Source: Streptomyces parvus (GTDB taxonomy: Bacteria; Actinomycetota; Actinomycetes; Streptomycetales; Streptomycetaceae). From it: a stretch of DNA of 64,000 nucleotides. The notes under the pieces are model-generated. The model made no database searches. It was not told the DNA's origin and saw only the letters and a list, made by a program, of their open reading frames with translations. The DNA lies in the NCBI RefSeq assembly GCF_032121415.1, contig NZ_CP135079.1, positions 5,518,001-5,582,000 of the forward strand, in the 5' to 3' direction. A program made the translations under genes and the position numbers. Of this stretch, positions 1-8,415 are shown in pieces. Numbering within the stretch: the first letter of the stretch is position 1; every line of letters starts with the position of its first letter.

Positions 1-618
1 GGCCTGGGCGCGGGTTGGTTCGAGGAGGAGCACAAGGCCTACGGCATCCCGTTCCCGAAGGAGAAGTTCGGCCGCCTGGAGGAGCAGCTCGCGATCGTCA
101 CCGGGTTGTGGGCGACGGAGGTCGGCAAGACCTTCAGCTACGACGGCACCTACTACCAGCTCACCGACTCGCCCGCTCTTCCCAAGCCCGCACAGGCCAA
201 GGTGCCCGTCCTGATCGGCGGCCACGGGGCGACGCGCACCCCCCGCCTCGCCGCGCAGTACGCGGACGAGTTCAACATCCCGTTCGCCTCGCTGGAGGAC
301 AGCGAGAAGCAGTTCGGCCGGGTCCGGGCCGCCGCGCAGGCGCACGGGCGCTCGCCGGACGACCTCGTGTACTCCAACGCGCTGATCGTCTGCACGGGCA
401 AGGACGACGCCGAGGTCGCCCGGCGCGCTGCGGCCATCGGCAGGGATGTGGAGGAGCTCAAGGCGAACGGCCTGGCCGGATCGCCCGCCGAGGTGGTCGA
501 CAAGATCGGCCGCTACGGCGCGATCGGCTCGTCGAGGATCTACCTCCAGATCCTCGACCTGGACGACCTGGACCATCTGGAACTGATCTCCTCGCGGATC
601 CAGTCCCAGCTGACCTGA
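1..618 (+). CDS. LLM class F420-dependent oxidoreductase, 3' part (5' end outside window)
   Basis: The reading frame is open from base 1 and ends at TGA 616-618, giving the last 205 residues of a luciferase-like (LLM) flavin oxidoreductase. The first residues visible, GLGAGWFEEEH, are the conserved segment found about 100 residues into F420-dependent members of this family, and PVLIGGHGATRT further on is the usual phosphate-binding region of the TIM barrel. Such enzymes use cofactor F420 for hydride transfer on unknown small substrates, in the cytosol. About one third of the protein is missing on the left. The substrate cannot be told. The stop codon lies in a TGACC tandem repeat that leads into the ribosome-binding site of the next gene, so the two are probably co-transcribed. 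Confidence 0.85.
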   Translation, partial: GLGAGWFEEEHKAYGIPFPKEKFGRLEEQLAIVTGLWATEVGKTFSYDGTYYQLTDSPALPKPAQAKVPVLIGGHGATRTPRLAAQYADEFNIPFASLEDSEKQFGRVRAAAQAHGRSPDDLVYSNALIVCTGKDDAEVARRAAAIGRDVEELKANGLAGSPAEVVDKIGRYGAIGSSRIYLQILDLDDLDHLELISSRIQSQLT

Positions 619-630
619 CCTGACCTGACC
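611..630. repeat. TGACC pentanucleotide tandem repeat (4 copies) at a stop codon
   Basis: Four exact TGACC units (611-630) followed by TGAGGAGG. Each unit carries a TGA, so stops occur in all three frames. The repeat contains the oxidoreductase stop (616-618) and abuts the GAGGAGG ribosome-binding site of the methyltransferase. A 5-base unit could gain or lose copies by slippage without damaging either gene. Confidence 0.9.
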
Positions 631-643
631 TGAGGAGGCAGAG

Positions 644-1585
644 GTGGCCGCGAGCACGGGCATCACGCTCGCCGACGCGCTGGACGCCGGGCCCGTCCTG
701 CTGGACGGCGGGCTCTCCAACCAACTGGAGGCGCAGGGCTGCGATCTGTCCGACGCGCTGTGGTCGGCGCGGCTCCTGGCCGAGGCGCCGGAACAGATCG
801 AGGCCGCTCACCTCGCCTATCTCCGGGCCGGGGCGCGGGTGCTCATCACGGCCAGCTATCAGGCCACGTTCGAAGGGTTCGGGAGATACGGGATCGACCG
901 GTCCGGGACCGAGACCCTGCTCGCCCGCAGTGTGGAGCTGGCTCGGGGCGCCGCCGACGCGGCGCGCCGGGCCGGTCCCGGGCGGGAGGCCTGGGTCGCC
1001 GCGTCGGTCGGACCGTACGGGGCGATGCTCGCGGACGGCAGCGAGTACCGGGGACGTTACGGGCTGAGCGTCCGGGAGCTGGAGCGTTTCCACCGCCCCA
1101 GGGTGGCGGCGCTCGCGGCTGCCGGGCCGGACGTCCTGGCGCTGGAGACGGTGCCGGACCTGGACGAGGCGGAGGCCTTGGTCCGGGTGGCCGAGGAGAC
1201 CGGACTGCCGTACTGGCTCTCCTACAGCGTGGCCCGTGGCCGGACTCGGGCGGGGCAGCCGTTGGAGGAGGCGTTCGCGGTGGCGGCCGGGCGGGCGTCC
1301 GTCCTCGCGGTCGGGGTCAACTGCTGTGACCCGGACGAGGCGCTGGCGGCGGTCGAGCAGGCGGTGGCGGTCACGGGCAGGCCGGCCGTGGTCTATCCGA
1401 ACAGCGGCGAGGGCTGGGACGCCGGAGCGCGGGGATGGACCGGGCGCGGCACCTTCGATCCGGGCCGGGTGCGGGCCTGGACGCGGGCCGGGGCCCGCCT
1501 CGTCGGGGGCTGCTGCCGGGTGGGTCCTGACCTCATGGCCGAGCTGGCCGGTCGACTGGAGGAGCCGGGAGAGCCGCAGCAGTAG
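644..1585 (+). CDS. mmuM: Homocysteine S-methyltransferase
   Basis: A 313-residue protein that transfers a methyl group, classically from S-methylmethionine or S-adenosylmethionine, to homocysteine to give methionine. The N-terminal DGGLSNQLEAQG matches the family start. Two zinc-ligand regions are present: GVNC near residue 223 and GGCC near residue 288, supplying the three cysteines that hold catalytic Zn2+. Length is normal for MmuM. The start is GTG at 644, 8 bases after a strong GAGGAGG ribosome-binding site. The protein lacks the folate- and cobalamin-binding domains of MetH, so it is the short, B12-independent type. It lies 25 bp after the F420 oxidoreductase on the same strand; no functional link between the two is evident. 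Confidence 0.93.
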   Translation: MAASTGITLADALDAGPVLLDGGLSNQLEAQGCDLSDALWSARLLAEAPEQIEAAHLAYLRAGARVLITASYQATFEGFGRYGIDRSGTETLLARSVELARGAADAARRAGPGREAWVAASVGPYGAMLADGSEYRGRYGLSVRELERFHRPRVAALAAAGPDVLALETVPDLDEAEALVRVAEETGLPYWLSYSVARGRTRAGQPLEEAFAVAAGRASVLAVGVNCCDPDEALAAVEQAVAVTGRPAVVYPNSGEGWDAGARGWTGRGTFDPGRVRAWTRAGARLVGGCCRVGPDLMAELAGRLEEPGEPQQ

Positions 1586-1641
1586 ACAAGCGGGACGAAA
1601 ATGCCTGGTGGGGGCAGGGGGTGAGGATCATACTCGGACAG

Positions 1642-3129
1642 GTGTTCCTGACAATCGGTACGACCGGCACCCAAGAGCGTCCCGCCACTGATCTGGGCTT
1701 CCTGCTGCACAAGCATCCCGACAAGGCGCAGGCGTTCTCCACCTCGCACGGCTCCGCCCACGTCTTCTACCCCGAGGCGTCCGCCGAGCGCTGCACGGCC
1801 GCACTCCTGCTGGAGGTGGATCCGGTGGCGCTCGTGCGGCGCGGCAAGGGCAAGGGCCGGGGAGGCGCGCCCGACGCGGCGCTCGCGCAGTACGTCAACG
1901 ACCGCCCCTACGCGGCGTCCTCGCTGCTGTCGGTCGCCCTCGCCGCCGTGTTCAAGTCCGCCCTCGGCGGGGTCTGCCGCGCCATGCCCGAGCGGGCGGA
2001 GAGCCCGCTGCCGCTGCGGATCGAGGTGCCGGCCCTGCCCGCCCGGGGCGGCGTCGCGCTGGTGCACAAGCTGTTCGCGCCGCTCGGCTGGGAGCGGGTC
2101 GAGGTCACGGCCGTACCACTGGACGAGCAGTTCCCGGCCTGGGGCGACTCGCGCTACGTACGGCTGGTGCTGGAGGGCGAGTTGCGGCTCGCCGACGCGC
2201 TGCGGCAGCTCTACGTCCTGCTGCCGGTGCTCGACGACGCCAAGCATTACTGGGTCGCGCCCGACGAGGTGGACAAGCTGCTGCGGGCCGGGGAGGGCTG
2301 GCTGGCCGACCACCCCGAGCGGCCGCTGATCACCCGGCGCTATCTGTCCCACCGCTGGGGGCTCACCCGCCAGGCCGACCAGGCCCTGGAGCTGGTCCGG
2401 CTCGCCGAGTCGGACGACCTCGACGTGGACAGCGTCGACAACGCCGTGGACGAGAGCACCGACACCGAGGAGAGGCCGGTCCCGCTCGCCGAGCACCGGC
2501 GGACCGCGATCCTCGACGCGCTGCGCGCCGCCGGGGCGAGCCGGGTGCTCGACCTCGGCTGCGGCCAGGGCCAGTTGGTGCAGGCGCTCCTCAAGGACGT
2601 GCGCTACACCGAGATCGTGGGCGTCGACGTCTCGATGCGTGCCCTCACCATCGCCTCGCGGCGGCTCAAGCTGGACCGGATGGGGGAGCGCCAGGCCGGC
2701 CGGGTCACCCTCCGGCAGGGCTCGCTGACCTACACCGACAAGCGGCTGGCCGGGTATGACGCCGCCGTGCTCAGCGAGGTCATCGAGCACCTGGACCTGC
2801 CCCGGCTGCCCGCCCTGGAGTACGCGGTGTTCGGTGCCGCGCGCCCCGCGACGGTGGTCGTGACCACGCCGAACGTCGAGTACAACGTCCGCTGGGAGAC
2901 CCTTCCGGCCGGCCACGCCCGGCACGGGGACCACCGTTTCGAGTGGAGCCGGACCGAATTCCGCCACTGGGCCGGGCAGGTCGCCGAACGGCACGGATAC
3001 ACCGTCCGGTACGTGCCGGTCGGGCCGGACGACCCCGAGGTGGGGCCGCCGACCCAGATGGCCGTGTTCACCCGGGCCACGGAGAGAGGCATGACCACCG
3101 AGAAGACGAAGGAGGCGGAAGCCGCATGA
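1642..3129 (+). CDS. hen1: 3' terminal RNA ribose 2'-O-methyltransferase Hen1
   Basis: Bacterial Hen1 methylates the 2'-OH of the 3'-terminal nucleotide at an RNA break so that, after ligation by Pnkp, the repaired site resists the same ribotoxin. The N-terminal half begins FLTIGTTGT and contains DLGFLLHKHP, typical of the Hen1 N-domain that activates Pnkp ligase. The C-terminal half has the SAM motif VLDLGCGQGQ (near residue 303) and the metal-binding segment SEVIEHL, followed by a later His in GDHRFEW, which together form the Hen1 Glu/His metal site. About 495 residues, as expected. GTG at 1642 aligns with the family N-terminus; GTG at 1621 in the same frame is the alternative. The stop overlaps the pnkp start (ATGA, 3126-3129), so the pair is translationally coupled. 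Confidence 0.93.
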   Translation: MFLTIGTTGTQERPATDLGFLLHKHPDKAQAFSTSHGSAHVFYPEASAERCTAALLLEVDPVALVRRGKGKGRGGAPDAALAQYVNDRPYAASSLLSVALAAVFKSALGGVCRAMPERAESPLPLRIEVPALPARGGVALVHKLFAPLGWERVEVTAVPLDEQFPAWGDSRYVRLVLEGELRLADALRQLYVLLPVLDDAKHYWVAPDEVDKLLRAGEGWLADHPERPLITRRYLSHRWGLTRQADQALELVRLAESDDLDVDSVDNAVDESTDTEERPVPLAEHRRTAILDALRAAGASRVLDLGCGQGQLVQALLKDVRYTEIVGVDVSMRALTIASRRLKLDRMGERQAGRVTLRQGSLTYTDKRLAGYDAAVLSEVIEHLDLPRLPALEYAVFGAARPATVVVTTPNVEYNVRWETLPAGHARHGDHRFEWSRTEFRHWAGQVAERHGYTVRYVPVGPDDPEVGPPTQMAVFTRATERGMTTEKTKEAEAA

Positions 3130-5729
3130 ACAGCACCGACACCGGCGAGGGAAGCGCCGACAGCATCAGCACCGCCCCCGCGCACGGCCGCGCCGCCGCC
3201 CGCAGACTGCCGGTGACCGACCTCTCCCTCGTCGTCCTCATCGGCGCCAGCGGATCGGGCAAGTCCACCTTCGCCCGCAAGCACTTCAAGCCGACCGAGA
3301 TCGTCTCCTCGGACGTCTGCCGGGGCCTGGTCGCCGACGACGAGAACGACCAGAGCGCCAGCCGCGACGCCTTCGACGTGCTGCACTACATCGCGGGCAA
3401 GCGCCTCGAGGCCGGGCGGCTCACCGTCATCGACGCCACGAGCGTCCAGTCCGAGAGCCGCAAGCAGCTCGTCCAGCTGGCCAGGAAGCACGACGTCCTG
3501 CCCATCGCCATCGTCCTCGACCTCCCCGAGGAGGTCTGCGCCGCCCGCAACGCGGCCCGCCCGGACCGTGCCTCCATGCCCCGCCATGTCATCCAGCGGC
3601 ACCGCCGCGAGCTGCGGCGCTCGCTGCGCGGCCTGGAGCGCGAGGGCTTCCGCAAGGTGCACATCCTGCGCACCGAGGAGGAGGCCGAGAGCGCCGAAGT
3701 AATCCTGGAGCGCCGCTACAACGACCTGCGCCACCTCACCGGCCCGTTCGACATCATCGGCGACATCCACGGCTGCAGCTCCGAGCTGGAGACCCTGCTC
3801 GGCAAGCTCGGCTACGCGGACGGCGCCCACCCCGAGGGGCGTACCGCCGTCTTCGTCGGCGACCTCGTCGACCGGGGCCCCGACAGCCCCGGAGTGCTGC
3901 GCCGCGTGATGTCCATGGTGGCGTCGGGCAACGCCCTGTGCGTCCCCGGCAACCACGAGAACAAGCTCGGCCGCTACCTCGCGGGCCGCAAGGTCCAGCT
4001 CACCCACGGCCTCGCCGAGACCGTCGAGCAGCTGGAGCGGGAGGACGCCGAGCACCCCGAGTTCCGTGGCCAGGTGCGGGAGTTCATCGACTCCCTCGTC
4101 AGCCACTACGTCCTGGACGACGGCAGGCTGGTGGTCTGTCACGCCGGGCTGCCCGAGAAGTACCACGGCCGCACCTCCGGCCGGGTCCGCTCGCACGCGC
4201 TCTACGGGGACACCACCGGCGAGACCGACGAGTTCGGCCTCCCCGTGCGCTACCCGTGGGCCGAGGAGTACCGGGGCCGGGCCACCGTGGTCTACGGCCA
4301 CACCCCCGTCCCCACCACCTCCTGGATCAACAACACCATCTGCCTGGACACCGGCGCCGTCTTCGGCGGCAGGATGACCGCGCTGCGCTGGCCCGAGCGC
4401 GAACTCGTCGACGTACCCGCCGAGAAGGTCTGGTACGAGCCCGTCAAGCCGCTGGTGACCGAGGCGCCCGGAGGCAGGGAGGGGCGGCCGCTGGACATCG
4501 CCGACGTCCAGGGCCGCCGGGTCGTGGAGACCCGGCACATGGGGCGCGTCGCCGTGCGCGAGGAGAACGCCGCCGCCGCGCTCGAAGTCATGAGCCGGTT
4601 CGCAGTCGACCCGCAGCTTCTCCCCTATCTGCCGCCCACGATGGCCCCCACCGCCACCTCCCGCGAGGACGGCTTCCTGGAGCACCCGGCCGAGGCGTTC
4701 GCTCAGTACGCGGCCGACGGCGTCGAGCGGGTCGTGTGCGAGGAGAAGCACATGGGCTCCCGTGCGGTCGCCCTGATCTGCAAGGACGCGGAGGCGGCGA
4801 CCGTGCGGTTCGGCACGGCGGGCCCCACCGGCGCGCTGTACACCCGCACCGGTCGCCCCTTCCTGGACGACCCGGCCCTGACCGAAGAGGTGCTGGCCCG
4901 GCTCCGTACGGCCGTCACCGCCGCCGGGCTCTGGGCGGAGTGGGACACCGACTGGGTGCTCCTGGACGCCGAGCTGATGCCGTGGTCGCTGAAGGCGGGC
5001 GGGCTGCTGCGCTCGCAGTACGCCGCCGTGGGCGCCGCGTCCGGCGCGGTCTTCCCGCCGGCCGTCGCGGCCCTGGAGCTGGCGGCCGCCCGGGGCGTCG
5101 AGGTGGCGGGCCTCCCCGGGGACCAGCGGGCCCGCGCGCAGGACGCCGCCGCGTTCACCGAGGCGTACCGGCGCTACTGCTGGCCCACCGAGGGACTGGA
5201 CGGGGTGCGCCTGGCGCCCTTCCAGATCCTCGCCGTCCAGGGCCGCTCCCTGGCCGCAGTCCCGCACGACGAGCAGCTCGCCTGGCTGGACCGGCTCGTG
5301 GAGCACGACCCGACCGGGCTGCTCCAGGCCACCCGCCGCCTCGTCGTCGACACCGGCGACGAGGGCTCGGTCCGCGCGGGTGTGGACTGGTGGCTGGAAA
5401 TGACCGGGCGCGGCGGCGAGGGCATGGTCGTCAAGCCGCTCGGCGCCCTCGTCCGGGACGCCGCCGGCCGTCTCGTCCAGCCCGGCATCAAGGTGCGGGG
5501 CCGGGAGTATCTCCGCATCATCTACGGCCCGGAGTACACCCGCCCGGAGAACCTGGAGCGCCTGCGCTCCAGGTTCCTCGGCCACAAGCGTTCGCTCGCG
5601 CTGCGGGAGTACGCACTCGGCCTGGAGGCGCTGGACCGGATGGCGGAGGGCGAACCGCTGTGGCGGATCCACGAGGCGGTGTTCGCCGTCCTGGCCCTGG
5701 AGTCGGAGCCGGTGGACCCCCGGCTCTGA
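3126..5729 (+). CDS. pnkp: Polynucleotide kinase-phosphatase (RNA repair Pnkp)
   Basis: A trifunctional RNA-repair enzyme of 867 residues. The N-terminal kinase has Walker A GASGSGKS (about 40-47) and phosphorylates 5'-OH ends. The central binuclear metallophosphatase has GDIHG (near 212), GDLVDRGPDS and GNHEN (near 276) and removes 3' or 2',3'-cyclic phosphates. The C-terminal adenylyltransferase/ligase has EEKHMGSRA near 539-547, with the lysine that accepts AMP, and GEGMVVKP further on. Length matches the Clostridium thermocellum enzyme. The ATG at 3126 overlaps the hen1 stop, fitting the known Pnkp/Hen1 heterotetramer. Substrates are tRNAs or rRNAs cut by ribotoxins; no toxin gene is visible nearby. 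Confidence 0.95.
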   Translation: MNSTDTGEGSADSISTAPAHGRAAARRLPVTDLSLVVLIGASGSGKSTFARKHFKPTEIVSSDVCRGLVADDENDQSASRDAFDVLHYIAGKRLEAGRLTVIDATSVQSESRKQLVQLARKHDVLPIAIVLDLPEEVCAARNAARPDRASMPRHVIQRHRRELRRSLRGLEREGFRKVHILRTEEEAESAEVILERRYNDLRHLTGPFDIIGDIHGCSSELETLLGKLGYADGAHPEGRTAVFVGDLVDRGPDSPGVLRRVMSMVASGNALCVPGNHENKLGRYLAGRKVQLTHGLAETVEQLEREDAEHPEFRGQVREFIDSLVSHYVLDDGRLVVCHAGLPEKYHGRTSGRVRSHALYGDTTGETDEFGLPVRYPWAEEYRGRATVVYGHTPVPTTSWINNTICLDTGAVFGGRMTALRWPERELVDVPAEKVWYEPVKPLVTEAPGGREGRPLDIADVQGRRVVETRHMGRVAVREENAAAALEVMSRFAVDPQLLPYLPPTMAPTATSREDGFLEHPAEAFAQYAADGVERVVCEEKHMGSRAVALICKDAEAATVRFGTAGPTGALYTRTGRPFLDDPALTEEVLARLRTAVTAAGLWAEWDTDWVLLDAELMPWSLKAGGLLRSQYAAVGAASGAVFPPAVAALELAAARGVEVAGLPGDQRARAQDAAAFTEAYRRYCWPTEGLDGVRLAPFQILAVQGRSLAAVPHDEQLAWLDRLVEHDPTGLLQATRRLVVDTGDEGSVRAGVDWWLEMTGRGGEGMVVKPLGALVRDAAGRLVQPGIKVRGREYLRIIYGPEYTRPENLERLRSRFLGHKRSLALREYALGLEALDRMAEGEPLWRIHEAVFAVLALESEPVDPRL

Positions 5730-5792
5730 CAGCGATCCAACCGGTAGGCGATTCGCCGGGTGAACGGTGCTCCGCGCGGTGAGGATGAAGGC

Positions 5793-7028
5793 ATGGGATT
5801 CCATGTCGACTCCGAAGCCGGGCGGCTGCGCCGCGTCATACTCCACCGCCCCGATCTGGAGCTGAAGCGGCTCACCCCCAGGAACAAGGACGCGCTCCTG
5901 TTCGACGACGTCCTGTGGGTGCGCCGCGCCCGGGAGGAGCACGACGGGTTCGCCGACGTCCTGCGCGACCGGGGGGTCGCCGTGCACCTCTTCGGCGATC
6001 TGCTGCGCGAGTCGCTCGACATCCCGGTCGCGCGGCGGCTCGTGCTCGACCGGGTCTTCGACGAGAAGGAGTACGGCCCGCTCGCCACCGAGCATCTGCG
6101 GGCCGCCTTCGAGCAGTTGTCCGCGGCGGAGCTGGCGGAGGCGCTGGTCGGCGGCATGACCAAGCGGGAGTTCCTGGAGCGGTACAGCGAGCCGACCTCC
6201 GTCCGCTTCCATGTGATGGACCTGGACGACTTCCTCCTCGGCCCGCTGCCCAACCACCTCTTCACCCGGGACACCTCGGCCTGGATCTACGACGGGGTCT
6301 CCATCAACGCCATGCGCTGGCCCGCCCGGCAGCGCGAGACCGTCCACTTCGAGGCGATCTACCGCCACCACCCGCTCTTCACCGGCCCGGAGGCGGGCGC
6401 CTTCCACCACTGGTCGGAGGGGCAGGACGACTACCCCTCCACCATCGAGGGCGGCGACGTCCTGGTCATCGGGCAGGGCGCGGTCCTGATCGGGATGAGC
6501 GAGCGCACCACCCCGCAGGCGGTGGAGATGCTGGCCCGCGGGCTCTTCGACGCGGGTTCGGCGCGCACGATCGTGGCGCTCGACATGCCCAAGGCCCGCG
6601 CGTTCATGCACCTGGACACGGTGATGACGATGGTCGACGGCGACACGTTCACCCAGTACGCCGGTCTCGGCATGCTCCGCTCGTACACCATCGAGCCCGG
6701 CAGCGGCCCCCGCGAGCTGAAGGTCACCGACCATCCGCCCGAGCACATGCACCGCGCCATCGCCGCCGCCCTCGGCCTCGACGCGATCCGGGTGCTCACC
6801 GCGACCCAGGACGTGCACGCGGCCGAGCGCGAGCAGTGGGACGACGGCTGCAACGTGCTCGCGGTCGAACCCGGAGTCGTCGTCGCGTACGAGCGCAACG
6901 CCACGACCAACACCTATCTCCGCAAGCAGGGCATCGAGGTGATCGAGATCCGGGGCAGCGAGCTGGGCCGGGGACGGGGCGGGCCGCGCTGTATGAGCTG
7001 CCCGGTGGAGCGGGACCCCGTGGCGTGA
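5793..7028 (+). CDS. arcA: Arginine deiminase
   Basis: Hydrolyses L-arginine to citrulline and ammonia, the first step of the arginine deiminase pathway, in the cytosol. The 411-residue protein starts MGFHVDSEAGRLRRVILHRP, has the guanidinium-binding FTRDTS segment, EGGDVLVIG with the catalytic Glu/Asp region, FMHLDTV with catalytic His, and the terminal GPRCMSCP with the nucleophilic cysteine at about 400. The start ATG 5793 follows a GAGGATGAAG ribosome-binding site; an upstream GTG at 5760 has weaker support. It sits 63 bp after pnkp and 114 bp before an ornithine carbamoyltransferase on the same strand, so citrulline made here can feed the next enzyme in the catabolic direction. Confidence 0.95.
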   Translation: MGFHVDSEAGRLRRVILHRPDLELKRLTPRNKDALLFDDVLWVRRAREEHDGFADVLRDRGVAVHLFGDLLRESLDIPVARRLVLDRVFDEKEYGPLATEHLRAAFEQLSAAELAEALVGGMTKREFLERYSEPTSVRFHVMDLDDFLLGPLPNHLFTRDTSAWIYDGVSINAMRWPARQRETVHFEAIYRHHPLFTGPEAGAFHHWSEGQDDYPSTIEGGDVLVIGQGAVLIGMSERTTPQAVEMLARGLFDAGSARTIVALDMPKARAFMHLDTVMTMVDGDTFTQYAGLGMLRSYTIEPGSGPRELKVTDHPPEHMHRAIAAALGLDAIRVLTATQDVHAAEREQWDDGCNVLAVEPGVVVAYERNATTNTYLRKQGIEVIEIRGSELGRGRGGPRCMSCPVERDPVA

Positions 7029-7058
7029 GCGGTCGGCGCCAGGCGAACCCATGGCCCT

Positions 7059-7084
7059 GTATAGGGATGCGGGGCATCGTATAG
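7059..7084. promoter_or_regulatory. Repeat cluster upstream of the carbamoyltransferase, possible ArgR site
   Basis: GTATAG occurs twice, 20 bp apart (7059-7064 and 7079-7084, about two helical turns), around an inverted repeat GATGC-GGG-GCATC (7066-7078). The region is AT-richer than its surroundings and lies 59-84 bp before the ATG. The paired arrangement upstream of an arginine gene suggests an operator for ArgR or another arginine regulator, but the match to the ARG-box consensus is imperfect. Confidence 0.35.
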
Positions 7085-7142
7085 ACTTCCATCCCTGCCG
7101 CGCGCAGTGCGCCGATCCCCGCCCGACCCAGGAGCAGTCATC

Positions 7143-8147
7143 ATGGCCATAGACCTCACCGGCCGCCACTTCCTCAAGGAGCTGGACTTCACCTCCGAGG
7201 AGTTTCTCGGCCTGGTCGCGCTGGCCGCCGAGCTCAAGGCGGCCAAGAAGGCCGGGGCCGAGGTCCAGCGGCTGCGCGGGAAGAACATCGCGCTGATCTT
7301 CGAGAAGACCTCGACGCGTACGCGCTGCGCGTTCGAGGTCGCCGCCGCAGACCAGGGCGCCTTCACCACCTACCTGGACCCCGCGGGCTCCCAGATGGGC
7401 CACAAGGAGTCCGTGAAGGACACCGCCCGGGTCCTGGGCCGGATGTTCGACGGGATCGAGTACCGGGGCGACAGCCAGCAGGCCGTCGAGGAGCTGGCCG
7501 CGCACGGCGGCGTGCCGGTCTTCAACGGGCTCACCGACGACTGGCACCCCACCCAGATGCTCGCCGACGTCCTCACCATGGCCGAGTACCGCGCGGGCCC
7601 CCTCGCGGGGACGGCCTTCGCCTACCTCGGCGACGCCCGCTTCAACATGGGCAACTCCTACCTGATCACCGGCGCCCTGCTCGGCCTGGACGTCCGGATC
7701 GTCGCCCCCGAGGCGTACTGGCCGGACGAGGCGGTCGTGGCGCAGGCCCGGAAGCTCGCCGAGGCCAGCGGTGCGGCCATCACCCTCACCGGCGACGTGG
7801 CCCAGGGCGTCTCGGGCGCCGACTTCGTCGCCACCGACGTCTGGGTCTCCATGGGGGAGCCCAAGGAGGTCTGGGCCGAGCGCATCGCCGCCCTCGGGCC
7901 CTACGCCGTGACGATGGACGTCCTGCGGGCCACCGGCAATCCGGACGTGAAGTTCCTGCACTGCCTGCCGGCCTTCCACGACCTCGGCACCCGGGTCGGC
8001 CGGGACATCCACGCCCGGTACGGGCTGACCGAGCTGGAGGTCAGCGACGAGGTCTTCGAATCGCCGCACTCCGTCGTCTTCGACCAGGCGGAGAACCGGA
8101 TGCACACGATCAAGGCCGTGCTGGTGGCGACGCTCGCCGGGAAGTAG
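7143..8147 (+). CDS. argF: Ornithine carbamoyltransferase
   Basis: Interconverts ornithine plus carbamoyl phosphate and citrulline plus phosphate. The 334-residue protein has the carbamoyl-phosphate motif STRTR near residue 57, HPTQ near 137, the ornithine-binding region containing SMGEP, and HCLPAF near 275, all diagnostic. The ATG at 7143 follows GGAGCAG. Position directly behind arginine deiminase, rather than in an arg biosynthetic operon, suggests the catabolic (arcB) role: phosphorolysis of citrulline to carbamoyl phosphate. The carbamate kinase that would complete ATP generation is not in the window. The sequence alone cannot separate anabolic from catabolic forms. Confidence 0.94.
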   Translation: MAIDLTGRHFLKELDFTSEEFLGLVALAAELKAAKKAGAEVQRLRGKNIALIFEKTSTRTRCAFEVAAADQGAFTTYLDPAGSQMGHKESVKDTARVLGRMFDGIEYRGDSQQAVEELAAHGGVPVFNGLTDDWHPTQMLADVLTMAEYRAGPLAGTAFAYLGDARFNMGNSYLITGALLGLDVRIVAPEAYWPDEAVVAQARKLAEASGAAITLTGDVAQGVSGADFVATDVWVSMGEPKEVWAERIAALGPYAVTMDVLRATGNPDVKFLHCLPAFHDLGTRVGRDIHARYGLTELEVSDEVFESPHSVVFDQAENRMHTIKAVLVATLAGK

Positions 8148-8263
8148 TCCCGCCCGCACGGACACCGGTACGGATCAGGTACGGGTACCGGGCAGGGGTT
8201 CGCATGCTCATGCACCGGATTGGGTGAACATGCGTGCTGGTGGCTACGATGTCGGCTCTTGGT

Positions 8264-8303
8264 GGGGTTCGGACCCGGGGAGACCCCCGCAGGGTCGAAC
8301 CCC
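8264..8303 (+). promoter_or_regulatory. Nested hairpin in the permease leader (8148-8415)
   Basis: In the 268-bp gap before the permease, 8264-8276 pairs with 8292-8303 (GGGGTTCGGACCC with GGGTCGAACCCC, one bulged G), and a second small hairpin GGGG-aga-CCCC (8277-8287) lies inside. The structure ends about 110 nt before the start codon and has no U-tract. It may be an RNA leader element or the terminator of the upstream operon. A weak -10 like TACGAT sits at 8245-8250, so the hairpin would fall at the very 5' end of a transcript from there. An inverted repeat CGCATG/CATGCG (8201-8206, 8229-8234) lies just upstream. Confidence 0.5.
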
Positions 8304-8415
8304 AGAGGGCATGGCCGACGGATCCGGACCGGAGAGGCCGCGCCCCACCTGTGCCGCCGCACGCCGGCGCACGGGCCGTCCCCCCACTGCACCACCAGAG
8401 ATGAGAACGTCCCGC

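Noticed and set aside
2730..8165. An 1811-codon open frame on the - strand across hen1, pnkp, arcA and argF
   Set aside because: The four + strand genes are certain from their motifs; the antisense frame has the low-complexity, G/R/A/V/L-rich composition that high GC third positions produce opposite real genes.
8264..8303. tRNA-like T-arm sequence (GGTTCGGACCC and GGGTCGAACCCC)
   Set aside because: No acceptor, D or anticodon arms can be folded around it; treated as a leader hairpin.
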